In this document: piece after piece, positions 34,708 through 42,615 of the stretch
How positions within the stretch are numbered: position 1 is the stretch's first letter
Layout of the letters: each line of letters opens with the position of its first letter
Assembly: GCA_963734025.1 (NCBI GenBank)
Contig: CAVTFR010000014.1
Span: 124,001 to 188,000 of the forward strand
DNA: 64,000 nt
From: JACVRW01 sp963734025
Lineage (GTDB): Bacteria > Actinomycetota > Thermoleophilia > Solirubrobacterales > Thermoleophilaceae
Direction: 5' to 3'
Notes under the pieces: generated by a model
Seen by the model: only the letters and a program-made list of their open reading frames with translations
Databases searched by the model: none
What the model was told of the DNA's origin: nothing
Position numbers and translations under genes: made by a program

Positions 34708-35682
34708 ATGCTGGGGGGCCTCGACACCAAGCCGTGCGGAGGCAAGTACGGCGACATCATCCAGGCGATCGGCAACACGCCGCTCGTCGAGTTGAAGCGG
34801 CTCAGCCCGAAGCCCGGGGTCCGCATCTACGCGAAGCTCGAGAGCTACAACCCGACCGGCTCGGTCAAGGACCGGGTGGCCCGCTCGATGATCGAGCGCG
34901 CGGAGGAGGAGGGCCTGATCGCCCCGGGCCAGACGATCCTCGAGCCGACCTCCGGCAACACCGGGATTTCGCTCGCGATGATCTGCAGCCGCAAGGGCTA
35001 CCCGCTCAAGGTCGTGATGCCGGACAACGTCACGGGAGAGCGCACGCAGCTCCTCAAGATGTTCGGCGCGGAGATCATCTACTCGCCCGGTGAACAGGGC
35101 TCGAACGGCGCCGTCGCGATGGCGCTCGAGATGGCTGAGGCCGACGCGAGCTACTACATGCCGTACCAGTACGGCAACCAGGCGAACCCGGACGCGCACT
35201 ACAACGGCACGGCCGTCGAGATCCTCGAGGAGCTCGACGAGGTGACCGCCTTCGTCGCCGGCCTCGGTACCGGCGGCACGCTCATGGGCAACGCGCGCCG
35301 CCTCAAGGAGGAGGACCCGGAAACGCTGATCGTGGCCGCGGAGCCGCTCCAGGGCGAGCTCGTTCAGGGCCTGCGCTCACTCGAGGACGGTTACATCCCG
35401 CCGATCATCGACCTGTCGCTGCTCGACCGGAAGATCTTCGTATCGAACCGCGACGCCGTTGTGTGGACGAAGAAGCTGCTCGAGGAGGAGGGCATGTTCG
35501 TCGGCGTCTCGGCGGGCGCGATCGCGTCGATCTGCGTGCGCGTCGCCGGCGAGCTCGACGAGGGCAACGTCGTCTTCGTGGTGCCTGACGACGGCTGGAA
35601 GTACCTGAGCTCGGGTGTCTACACGAAGACGGTCGAGCAGCTCGAGGACGAGGGCGTCCTCGAGACCGCCTCGTTCTGGTGA
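34708..35682 (+). CDS. cysM: CysM-type cysteine synthase (CysO-dependent, O-phosphoserine type)
   Basis: 324 residues. The PLP Lys is in NPTGSVKDR (about residue 51), the phosphate loop in PTSGNTGIS and LGTGGTLMG. The C-terminal third follows mycobacterial CysM (AAEPLQGELVQGLRSLEDGY, where the Arg sits at the O-phosphoserine-binding position, and DDGWKYLSSGVY near the C-terminus). With CysO thiocarboxylate as sulfur donor it would make CysO-cysteine, which Mec then cleaves. The whole route is encoded between 30.1 and 37.4 kb. Confidence 0.93.
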   Translation: MLGGLDTKPCGGKYGDIIQAIGNTPLVELKRLSPKPGVRIYAKLESYNPTGSVKDRVARSMIERAEEEGLIAPGQTILEPTSGNTGISLAMICSRKGYPLKVVMPDNVTGERTQLLKMFGAEIIYSPGEQGSNGAVAMALEMAEADASYYMPYQYGNQANPDAHYNGTAVEILEELDEVTAFVAGLGTGGTLMGNARRLKEEDPETLIVAAEPLQGELVQGLRSLEDGYIPPIIDLSLLDRKIFVSNRDAVVWTKKLLEEEGMFVGVSAGAIASICVRVAGELDEGNVVFVVPDDGWKYLSSGVYTKTVEQLEDEGVLETASFW

Positions 35683-35684
35683 TG

Positions 35685-35725
35685 GCAGCCGGGGGCTCGC
35701 GCCCCCGGACCCCCGTGGCATCTGG
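35685..35725 (-). repeat. small palindromic repeat, copy 2 (after cysM)
   Basis: Inverted copy of the element at 30185-30225. The hairpin is CCGGGGGC-TCGC-GCCCCCGG (35689-35708). Relative to copy 1, the second base pair changes from T-A to C-G on both arms, preserving the stem. It lies between the convergent cysM and tatA stops, where it could also serve as a terminator. Confidence 0.75.
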
Positions 35726-35737
35726 CCGGGCGAGGAG

Positions 35738-35953
35738 CTAAGCGGCGCGCTCGGCGCGCTCGCTGTCGTGGTCGCGCTCGTCGTCCTCGTCGTCGTCGTT
35801 GACGCCGGCGAGGGAGTCCTTCAGCTCTCGCATTCCGCGGCCCACGGAGCGGGCGGCCTCGGGCAACCGCTTCGGGCCGAGCACGAGCAGGGCAACGACG
35901 AGGATCACGAGCAGCTCGAGCGGCCCGGGTGCGGTGATGAAGCTCATCCCCAT
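35738..35953 (-). CDS. tatA: Sec-independent translocase subunit TatA
   Basis: 71 residues. A short N-terminal membrane helix (LELLVILVVALLVLG) is followed by the conserved GPKRLPEAARSVGRGMRELKDS hinge and amphipathic helix (given in two parts: LGPKRLPEAARSVG and RGMRELK), and an acidic tail rich in Asp and Glu. TatA polymerises to form the twin-arginine translocation pore. The two upstream genes in the same direction encode proteins with twin-Arg signals, which suggests this TatA serves them. Confidence 0.93.
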   Translation of the reverse strand: MGMSFITAPGPLELLVILVVALLVLGPKRLPEAARSVGRGMRELKDSLAGVNDDDEDDERDHDSERAERAA

Positions 35954-35958
35954 GCAGG

Positions 35959-36468
35959 CTACTCGCGTCCGCCCGTGCCCGCCAGCAGCGGCAGCCCGGC
36001 TGCGGCCCGGAGCGCCACCTCATGGGCTGCCTCGCAGGCCATGATCGAGCCGAGCGGACGGCGCAGGCCGGGTCGCCGGATGTCGGCCGCCGCCTTCACG
36101 TAGCTGGAGACCGCCTGCGCCTCGAGATCGAGCGCGAAGCGCGCGAAGGCGTCGCGGCTCCTGAGCGCCGTGCCGAGCTCGGGCGGCGGCACCGTGGCCT
36201 GCGGCGAGCGCTCGCCGACGGTGCCGAGCGACTGCTCGAGTGCCCGGATGTGCTCGCGTTCCTGGTCGCGCAGCATCTCGCCCAGCCCGGCGTCGATCGC
36301 CTCGCGCCGCAGCGCGGCTTCGTAGGCGCCCGCGAGCCGGCTCTCGAGCGCCAGCAGCTCCTCCAGGATCTCGGTGTCCGAGCGCCCGTCCTGGGCGAGA
36401 GCCGGAGCGGCCGCGCCCACGGCCACCGCCGCGATCGCTCCGAACAGGCCCCGGCGGGTCGTGTTCAC
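35959..36468 (-). CDS. Tat-exported ferritin-like (DUF4439-type) protein
   Basis: 169 residues. The N-terminus TTRRGLFGAIAAVAVGAAAPALA is a twin-arginine signal peptide (positions 3-25). The mature part is a four-helix bundle pattern with ILEELLALESRLAGAYEAAL and a DQEREHIRAL helix, plus a second EAQAVSSYVKAA / ACEAAHEVALRA helix pair. Glu and His residues (LE, EREH, EAAHE) sit at ferritin-like metal positions, so a di-iron site is possible. It overlaps the next ferritin-like gene by 4 bases and lies 5 bases before tatA. Confidence 0.8.
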   Translation of the reverse strand: MNTTRRGLFGAIAAVAVGAAAPALAQDGRSDTEILEELLALESRLAGAYEAALRREAIDAGLGEMLRDQEREHIRALEQSLGTVGERSPQATVPPPELGTALRSRDAFARFALDLEAQAVSSYVKAAADIRRPGLRRPLGSIMACEAAHEVALRAAAGLPLLAGTGGRE

Positions 36469-37010
36469 AGCGCGCCCGTCTCGAAGGGGTGCGGTGAGGC
36501 GGGCCCTCCGCCGAGAACGCGCACGACGGCGAGCTGCTCGCCCTCGGCTGCGCCGATCTCCGCGGCCATCGTGCGCAGCTCGAGCTCGGGAAGCTCGGCG
36601 AGCGCCTCGAGGTAGGCCCGCACCTGGCGCTCCTCCAGGTCCTCGAGGAAGTGCAGCGCATCGGCCTCGTTGTTCAGCCGCGGGAACGTCCGCTCGTACT
36701 CGGAGGCGGTGCGGCCGGGCGGGGGGTCGCCGCCGAGGTTGCGGATCGCCTGCTCGAGCCGGCGCACGTGGTCCTCCTCGCGGGCGCGGATCTCGCGCGA
36801 GAGACCGAGAGCGTCGCCGCGCAGGACCGCCGCCGAGGCGGTGTAGGCCGCGATCACGGCGCGCTCGAGCGCCAGCAGCGAACCGAGCAGCCCGGCGCCG
36901 GAGCCCGGCCGCGGCCCGTCGGAGGGCGGCGGGTCGCCGCCCCCGCAGGAGGCGAGCACGAGCGCGGCGCCTCCGCCGAGGGCGGCGCGTCGGGTGACCC
37001 CGGCAGCCAT
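36465..37010 (-). CDS. Tat-exported ferritin-like lipoprotein
   Basis: 181 residues from the ATG at 37010. The signal has twin Arg (GVTRRAALGG) and a lipobox LVLASC at about residue 25, so the product would be a Tat-exported lipoprotein. Residues about 45-170 form a ferritin-like bundle with ALERAVIAAYTAS, REEDHVRRLEQAI, DLEERQVRAYLEALAEL and AAEIGAAEGEQLAVV. It probably interacts with the homologous soluble protein encoded next. It is first in the operon with tatA. Metal binding and function are inferred. Confidence 0.8.
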   Translation of the reverse strand: MAAGVTRRAALGGGAALVLASCGGGDPPPSDGPRPGSGAGLLGSLLALERAVIAAYTASAAVLRGDALGLSREIRAREEDHVRRLEQAIRNLGGDPPPGRTASEYERTFPRLNNEADALHFLEDLEERQVRAYLEALAELPELELRTMAAEIGAAEGEQLAVVRVLGGGPASPHPFETGAL

Positions 37011-37021
37011 CGGCCGCACAC

Positions 37022-37027
37022 TAGCCT
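37022..37027 (+). promoter_or_regulatory. -10-like TAGCCT before mec
   Basis: TAGCCT ends 7 nt before the ATG at 37035 with no ribosome site between them, the same arrangement as before ispH and the cupin gene. Confidence 0.4.
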
Positions 37028-37034
37028 TCCCGTC

Positions 37035-37427
37035 ATGCGCATCTCGCGGGCCCATTGGGACGAGCTCGTCGCACATGCGCGCGACGAGGCGCCCAACGAG
37101 TGCTGCGGCTATCTGAGCGCGCGCGAGGGCCAAGTGCAGGACGTGTTTCGCGCCGAGAACGAGCGGCACTCGCCCTACGGGTACTCGCTCGACCACAAGA
37201 GCCTCTTCGCGGCCAACGAGCTCGACGACGACGGCTTCGAGGTCGGCATCTACCACTCGCACCCGCGCAGCCCCGCCGAGCCGTCACAGACCGACATCAA
37301 CCTTGCGACCTACCCGCACTGGACCTACCTGATCGTCTCGCTCGAGAACGGCGACGCGCCCGCCGTGCGGGCATGGAAGATCGCCGACGGAACCGTGAAG
37401 GAGGAGGAGCTCGTCGTCGGCGCCTGA
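37035..37427 (+). CDS. mec: Mec-type JAMM/M67 metallopeptidase for CysO processing
   Basis: 130 residues. The JAMM zinc motif is complete: Glu in NECCGYLS, then IYHSHPRSPAEPSQTD with the two His, Ser and Asp. The size and sequence match Mec, which cuts cysteine off CysO-Cys. In this organism it may also remove the Trp-Ala that follows the GlyGly of CysO. It is divergent from the tat/ferritin-like operon and lies 1.4 kb from cysM. Confidence 0.9.
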   Translation: MRISRAHWDELVAHARDEAPNECCGYLSAREGQVQDVFRAENERHSPYGYSLDHKSLFAANELDDDGFEVGIYHSHPRSPAEPSQTDINLATYPHWTYLIVSLENGDAPAVRAWKIADGTVKEEELVVGA

Positions 37428-37491
37428 GCTCTTCTGTCCCTCGTGCGGCCTGCCGCGGCACGACGCCGGAGCGTTCTGCGCGGGCTGCGGC

Positions 37492-37899
37492 ATGCCGCTC
37501 GGCGGCGAGCCGCTCGAGGTCCCGCTGAACGAGGCGCACGGGCGCGCCCGCAAGGTCAACCCCGTCTACACCGAGGGCCGGCTCGTGCGGGTGGCGGGCG
37601 GTCGCAACCAGGCCGAGGCGGAGCTGATCCAGAACCTCCTGCTCGAGGAGGGCGTGCCGAGCGTGCTGCGCAGGACGGCGGGCTTCGACGTCCCCGACTA
37701 CCTGGCCGCCGGCCCGCGCGACGTGATGGTGCCGCTCGCGGGCGCCGAGGCGGCTCACGAAGTGCTGCTCGACGCCCATCTCGCGCCGGCGCACGAGGGC
37801 CAGACGGCGGGGCCGAACCCGCTCGTGCTCATCGGCGCGGTCCTCGGCGGCGGGGCTGTGGCTGCTCTAATCGCCTGGGCTCTACTCCAGGGCGGCTGA
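37492..37899 (+). CDS. zinc-ribbon / DUF2007-like protein with C-terminal membrane helix; start uncertain
   Basis: From the ATG at 37492 the protein has 135 residues: a DUF2007-type domain (GGRNQAEAELIQNLLLEEGV, then AGPRDVMVPLAGAEAAHEVL) and a final membrane helix (LIGAVLGGGAVAALIAWALL). In the same frame upstream, open from 37399, lies a clear zinc ribbon: FCPSCGLP then FCAGCGMP. The second knuckle includes the ATG itself, so the true N-terminus is almost certainly further upstream. No ATG, GTG or TTG exists there. It follows mec by only a few bases and is probably co-transcribed. Confidence 0.65.
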   Translation: MPLGGEPLEVPLNEAHGRARKVNPVYTEGRLVRVAGGRNQAEAELIQNLLLEEGVPSVLRRTAGFDVPDYLAAGPRDVMVPLAGAEAAHEVLLDAHLAPAHEGQTAGPNPLVLIGAVLGGGAVAALIAWALLQGG

Positions 37900-37912
37900 G
37901 GGCGCACGCCGG

Positions 37913-37918
37913 TAGGCT
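37913..37918 (+). promoter_or_regulatory. -10-like TAGGCT before the acyl-CoA dehydrogenase operon
   Basis: TAGGCT ends 8 nt before the ATG at 37927, with no Shine-Dalgarno, fitting a leaderless start. Confidence 0.35.
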
Positions 37919-37926
37919 CCGGCGCT

Positions 37927-39183
37927 ATGGAGTTCGCACCTTCGGAGCGCGTCGCGACCCTCCTCGACCGGGTTCGCGACTTCATGAGAGAGCACGTTGA
38001 TCCGGTCGAACACGAGGTGCTCGAGGCCCTCGACCGCGAGGTGGAGCCGGGCACCGCCTACCCCGCGATCCTGGTCGACCTGCGCGAGCGTGCGAAGGGC
38101 GTGGGACTGTGGAACCTCTTCATGCCGGACGACCGCTACGGCCCCGGGCTTCTCAACTGGGAGTACGGGATGCTGTGCGAGCAGATGGGCCGCAGCGGGG
38201 TCGCCCCGATGGTCTTCAACTGCGCCGCCCCCGACACGGGCAACATGGAGATCCTCGCCGAGCACGGGACCGACGAGCAGAAGGAACACTGGCTGCAGCC
38301 GCTGCTCGAGGGCGACACGCGCTCCTGCTTTTCGATGACGGAGCCCAACACCGCGGGATCCGATCCCACCGGGCTCGTCACGCGCGCCGAGCTCGACGGC
38401 GACGAGTGGGTCATCAACGGACACAAGTGGTTCACGTCCGGCTACAACGGGGCCGGTGTCTCGATCGCGATGGTCGTGACCGACCCGGACGCGCCGCCGC
38501 ACAAGCGCGCGTCGATGATCCTCGTCCCCGTCGACACGCTCGGCTTCACCGGTGTGCGCCCCGTGCCGGTGATGGGCCATGACGAGGGCCCCGGCCACTG
38601 GGAGGTGCTCTACGAGGACTGCCGCGTGCCCGCCGGTAACCTGCTCGGCCCGCGCGGCGGCGGCTTTCAGATCGCTCAGGACCGGCTCGGCCCAGGGCGC
38701 ATCCACCACTGCATGCGCGCGATCGGCTCGGCCGAGCGTGCCTTCGAGCTGATGTGCACGCGCGCGCACGCCCGCGAGGCGTTCGGCGGTCCGCTGGCGG
38801 ACAAGCAGTTCATCCAGGACTTCGTCGCAAAGTCGCGCATGGAGATCAACCAGGCACGGCTGATGGTGCTGCACGCGGCCTGGAAGATGGACACCGAGGG
38901 CAAGCGGGCGGCGCGCCAGGAGATCTCGATGATCAAGGTGATCGCCGCCCAGATGCACCAGCGCGTCCTGGACCGCGCGATGCAGGTGCACGGCGCGCTC
39001 GGCATGTCCGACGACACGCCGCTCGCCGCGATGTGGCGCCAGGGCCGCTGGCTGCGGATCGCGGACGGGCCGGACGAGGTTCACAAGATGGTCATTGCGG
39101 TGCGCGAGCTGAACCGCTTCCGGCCTACCGACACCGAGCAGGACCGCGCGCCCGTCGCCGCGGGGACTCAGTCGCAGGCGTGA
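37927..39183 (+). CDS. acyl-CoA dehydrogenase (ACAD11-like subgroup)
   Basis: 418 residues. FAD-binding signatures are CFSMTEPNTAGSDPTG and WFTSGYNGAG, and the C-terminal helices carry QVHGALGMSDDTPLA. The segment RIADGPDEVHK near the end, with Asp in place of the usual catalytic YEGT Glu, is typical of the ACAD10/11-like subgroup. It oxidises an acyl-CoA to the 2-enoyl-CoA; chain type is unknown. Its stop overlaps the start of a second acyl-CoA dehydrogenase as GTGA, suggesting a heteromeric or sequential pair. Confidence 0.92.
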   Translation: MEFAPSERVATLLDRVRDFMREHVDPVEHEVLEALDREVEPGTAYPAILVDLRERAKGVGLWNLFMPDDRYGPGLLNWEYGMLCEQMGRSGVAPMVFNCAAPDTGNMEILAEHGTDEQKEHWLQPLLEGDTRSCFSMTEPNTAGSDPTGLVTRAELDGDEWVINGHKWFTSGYNGAGVSIAMVVTDPDAPPHKRASMILVPVDTLGFTGVRPVPVMGHDEGPGHWEVLYEDCRVPAGNLLGPRGGGFQIAQDRLGPGRIHHCMRAIGSAERAFELMCTRAHAREAFGGPLADKQFIQDFVAKSRMEINQARLMVLHAAWKMDTEGKRAARQEISMIKVIAAQMHQRVLDRAMQVHGALGMSDDTPLAAMWRQGRWLRIADGPDEVHKMVIAVRELNRFRPTDTEQDRAPVAAGTQSQA

Positions 39184-40295
39184 CGACCGGCCTTACGGAG
39201 GAACAGCAGGCGTTCGTCGAAGCGCTGCGCGACTTCGCCGCGCGCGAGCATTTCGAGCGCCCGGAAGAGGACGGCCACGACGACGCCGTCGCGGCCCGCA
39301 TGGGCGAGCTCGGCTGGTACGGCCTCCAGATCCCCGAGGAGTACGGCGGCTCCGGGGGCAGCTTCCTGGACGCCACGCTCTTCCTCGAGGAGACGACCCG
39401 TAGCGGCATCCCCATCGGCGGCTACGGGGTGACGCTGATCGTGGTCGGGGCCCTCAACCGCTTCGGCAGCGAGGAGCAGAAGCGCGAGCTGTTCGGGCGG
39501 GTCGTAGGCGGCGGCACGCTCGCAATCGCGATGTCGGAGCCGGACGCCGGCTCGGACGTGGCGGCGCTGAAGACGCGCGCCCGGCGCGAGGACGGCGAGT
39601 GGGTGCTCGACGGCGCGAAGATGTGGTGCTCGTACGCGCACAAGGCGAGCCACATCCTGATCGTCTGCCGCACGGGCCCCGGCGAGCGCCACGAGGACAT
39701 GTCGATGATTCTCGTGCCGCGCGATGCCGAGGGCATGACGCTCACGCCGATCAAGACGCTCGGCGGCGAGGAGACGAGCGAGATCCATCTCGACGGCGTG
39801 CGCGTGCCCGAGGACGCGCTCCTCGGGGTCGAGGGCAACGGCTGGACGCAGCTGATGGCCGGGCTCAACTACGAGCGCACGATCCTCGCGGCCACCTCGC
39901 TCGGTCTCGCCCAGCGCGCCTTCGACGACGCGCTCGCCTACGCCAAGGAGCGAAAGCAGTTCGGCAAGCCGGTCGGCAGCTTCCAGGCGATCTCGCACCG
40001 CTTCGCCGAGCTCGCGACCGCGCTCGCCCAGGCGCGCCTGCTTGTCCGCTGGGTCGCGGCGATGACCGACGAGGACCCGAACCGGATGCTCCCTCAGGAG
40101 GCGTCGATGGCCAAGCTGGCCGCCACCGAGCTCGCCAAGCGCTGCGCGCTCGAGGGCGTCCAGGTGATGGGCGGCTACGGGTACGCGACCGAGTACCCGA
40201 TGGAGCGCCATCTCCGCACGGCCGTGGTCACGACGATCTACGGCGGCACGTCGGAGATCCAGAAGAACATCATCGCCAAGACGCTCGGCCTCTAG
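39180..40295 (+). CDS. acyl-CoA dehydrogenase (LCAD/isovaleryl-type active site)
   Basis: 371 residues from the GTG at 39180; the longer open frame upstream is shadow of the first gene. It has the N-terminal helix LTEEQQAFVEALRDFA, MSEPDAGSDVAAL, and KMWCSYAHKASHI for FAD binding. The YEGT motif is replaced by YGGTSEIQ, but a Glu is present in LNYERTILAA at the alternative catalytic position used by isovaleryl-CoA and long-chain dehydrogenases. So it is probably active with a different acyl group from its neighbour. Confidence 0.92.
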   Translation: MTTGLTEEQQAFVEALRDFAAREHFERPEEDGHDDAVAARMGELGWYGLQIPEEYGGSGGSFLDATLFLEETTRSGIPIGGYGVTLIVVGALNRFGSEEQKRELFGRVVGGGTLAIAMSEPDAGSDVAALKTRARREDGEWVLDGAKMWCSYAHKASHILIVCRTGPGERHEDMSMILVPRDAEGMTLTPIKTLGGEETSEIHLDGVRVPEDALLGVEGNGWTQLMAGLNYERTILAATSLGLAQRAFDDALAYAKERKQFGKPVGSFQAISHRFAELATALAQARLLVRWVAAMTDEDPNRMLPQEASMAKLAATELAKRCALEGVQVMGGYGYATEYPMERHLRTAVVTTIYGGTSEIQKNIIAKTLGL

Positions 40296-40395
40296 GCGCC
40301 GCGTGCGCGGCCGCACCGCAACCGCGGGTGCGACAAAGGGCGGGTTCGGCAGCGAGCGCTCAAGTGGCGGCCCCAGCCGGCCGATAGGTGGGTGT

Positions 40396-42615
40396 ATGGC
40401 CGCGCGCGCCCCCCGCTGGCCCGACGGTGCCGACCGTTTTGCCGACACCGCCCGCTTCGGAGACGCGGGCGCGGCGATGCATGCCGTGACGCGGCTGCTC
40501 GGCAGCGCGACCGGGGTCGGTGTTCCGGGCGCGGTGGCGGACACGCTGGTTCACGAGGCGCGCGCCTTCTTCAGGGTGAGCAGCGCGGTCCTGCTGTCGG
40601 TTGCCGAGCTCGAGGGGCACACCGCGGTCGTGGCGTCGGAGCCGCCGGCGCAATCCGGGAACGGCTGCCGCGCGCTCAGCGCGCTACCCGCGGTCGGCAG
40701 GCTTCTTTCCGTGCGCGAGGACGCCCGCATCGTCCTCGGCGACGAGGCCGCCTCGCTCGCCCGCGCGCTGGGCATCGCCGGGCAGATGCGCTCGGCGCTC
40801 CTGCTGCCGATGAGGGTGAGGGAGCGCATCCGGCACGTGCTCGTGTTGACCGACGCGAGCGAGCAGCTCGAGGTCGGGGCGGAGGACCTCGAGGTCGCGC
40901 GGGCGTTCGCCACGGCGGCCGGCGCCGGCCTCGCACAGCTGGAGCTTGCCGCCGAGAGCGCGGCCCGGCACGCGCGCCAGGCCTCGCTCACGCGGGCGTC
41001 GCGGACGCTCAGCGAGAGCCTCGACCTCAACCGCGTGCTCGTGCGCATCTGCGAGGAGGCCGCGCGCATCCTCGACGCCGACTACGCGAACGTCTTTCTC
41101 GGCAACGCAGCCGAGGGGCTGCGCTTCGAGGCCACCTACGGGCTCGGCGCGGAGATGATCGGGGCGCGCGTCGAGACCGGCGAGGGGCTCGTGGGGAAGG
41201 TCGCCGAGCGCGGCGAGTCGATGCTCACGAACGACTACCAAGCGCTCGCGCGACCGGTCTCGCTCGCGCCGTTCACGCAGGTCAAGAGCTCGCTTGCCGT
41301 CCCGATGCACTGGGACCGCGAGCTGCGCGGCGCCCTGGCGGTGGGCCACTTCACACCCCATCTCGTGACGCGCGACGACCTCGCGCTGCTCGAGGCGTTC
41401 GCGGACCTGGCTGCCGCCGCCTGCCGAAACGCGAGCGTGCACGCCGGCCTGATGCTCGCCGCCCGCACCGATGCCCTCACCGGTTGCCTCAACCATGCCG
41501 CGCTCCACGACACGTTGCGACGCGAGCTCGAGCGCTGCCGGCGCACGGGCCACGGCTTCGCGCTCGCGATCCTGGATCTCGATTACTTCAAGCAGGTGAA
41601 CGAGCGCCACGGGCACCTCGCCGGCGACGAGCTCCTGCGCCGGGTCGGCCGCGCGCTGCGGCACAGCGTGCGCACATACGACCTCGTCGGACGCTACGGG
41701 GGCGATGAGTTCGCGATCGTCGCGGTCGACTCCGACGAGCGCGAGGCCGCCGAGGTCGCGGCGCGGGCGATCGAGGGCGTCGAGCGCGCCTTCGGGAAGC
41801 TCGACTACACGCCGGCTGAGGGCACCGCGACCGCAGGCGTGGCCGAGTGGCAGGAGGGCGAGGGGGTGACGGCGCTGATCGAGCGCGCCGACAGGGCGCT
41901 CCGCTATGGCAAGCAGCACGGCGGGCGCGGCACGGCCGTGCGCAGCTCGGAGCTGCCCAGGCTCTTCGTGGCGTCGGCCCAGGCGCGAGCCGAGCCGGGG
42001 CCCGAGCTCGACCTCGACGCGCGCGCCTGGATCGATCGCGCGCGCGAGCAGGCGGTTGAGCTTCGAAAGCGGACGCGCCAGCTGGCGCTCGCGGGAACCG
42101 TGGCGTCACAGCTCGCGGTGCTCGACGACGAGCAGGAGATCGTGCAGGCGGCGGTCAACGAGGTCCAGCGCGCGTTCCAGTTCGCGCTCACGGCGGTGCT
42201 GCGCGTGCGCGGTGACGGCTACGTCGAGAGTGTCGCCATGCGCGGAGTAGCGCTGCGGCGGCTCGGCGTAGATCGCTGGGCGCAGCCGCTCGAGTCGGGC
42301 CTGATCGGGCGTTGCGTCCGCGAGCGCCGCGCGGTGCATTCGGGCGACGTACGCTCTGAGCCCGACTACCGGCTCGTGCCCGGGCTCGCGGAGGTGCGCT
42401 CGGAGCTCGCCACGCCGATCTGGGTGGGCACGGAGCTGTGGGGCGCGATCGACATCGAGGAAGTGCGCGCCGACGCGTTCGACGACGACGACGTGCGCCT
42501 CATGCAGACGATTGCCGACCAGGTCGGGGCGGCGCTGCGCGCCGCGCGCGCCCCTCAGGCAGCCGAGAGCGAGTCGAGCTCCGCGCGCCAGTCCCGCTCG
42601 ATCGCGGCGAGCTGA
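40396..42615 (+). CDS. GAF-GAF-GGDEF-GAF diguanylate cyclase
   Basis: About 739 residues from the ATG at 40396. Order: GAF-like domain (about 30-175), a second GAF (about 210-360; EEAARILDADYANVFLGNA...), a GGDEF domain (about 375-530) and a third GAF at the C-terminus (about 575-730). The active site GGDEF is intact in GRYGGDEFAIV, and an inhibitory-site RxxD (RTYD) lies five residues before it, so it should make cyclic-di-GMP with product feedback. There are no membrane segments. Its last 61 bases overlap the convergent metallopeptidase gene. Confidence 0.9.
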   Translation: MAARAPRWPDGADRFADTARFGDAGAAMHAVTRLLGSATGVGVPGAVADTLVHEARAFFRVSSAVLLSVAELEGHTAVVASEPPAQSGNGCRALSALPAVGRLLSVREDARIVLGDEAASLARALGIAGQMRSALLLPMRVRERIRHVLVLTDASEQLEVGAEDLEVARAFATAAGAGLAQLELAAESAARHARQASLTRASRTLSESLDLNRVLVRICEEAARILDADYANVFLGNAAEGLRFEATYGLGAEMIGARVETGEGLVGKVAERGESMLTNDYQALARPVSLAPFTQVKSSLAVPMHWDRELRGALAVGHFTPHLVTRDDLALLEAFADLAAAACRNASVHAGLMLAARTDALTGCLNHAALHDTLRRELERCRRTGHGFALAILDLDYFKQVNERHGHLAGDELLRRVGRALRHSVRTYDLVGRYGGDEFAIVAVDSDEREAAEVAARAIEGVERAFGKLDYTPAEGTATAGVAEWQEGEGVTALIERADRALRYGKQHGGRGTAVRSSELPRLFVASAQARAEPGPELDLDARAWIDRAREQAVELRKRTRQLALAGTVASQLAVLDDEQEIVQAAVNEVQRAFQFALTAVLRVRGDGYVESVAMRGVALRRLGVDRWAQPLESGLIGRCVRERRAVHSGDVRSEPDYRLVPGLAEVRSELATPIWVGTELWGAIDIEEVRADAFDDDDVRLMQTIADQVGAALRAARAPQAAESESSSARQSRSIAAS

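Noticed and set aside
37927..40295. Inactive acyl-CoA dehydrogenases because the YEGT Glu is missing
   Set aside because: Alternative catalytic residues are present in both (Asp in DGPDEVH; Glu in NYERTI), as known for other subgroups.
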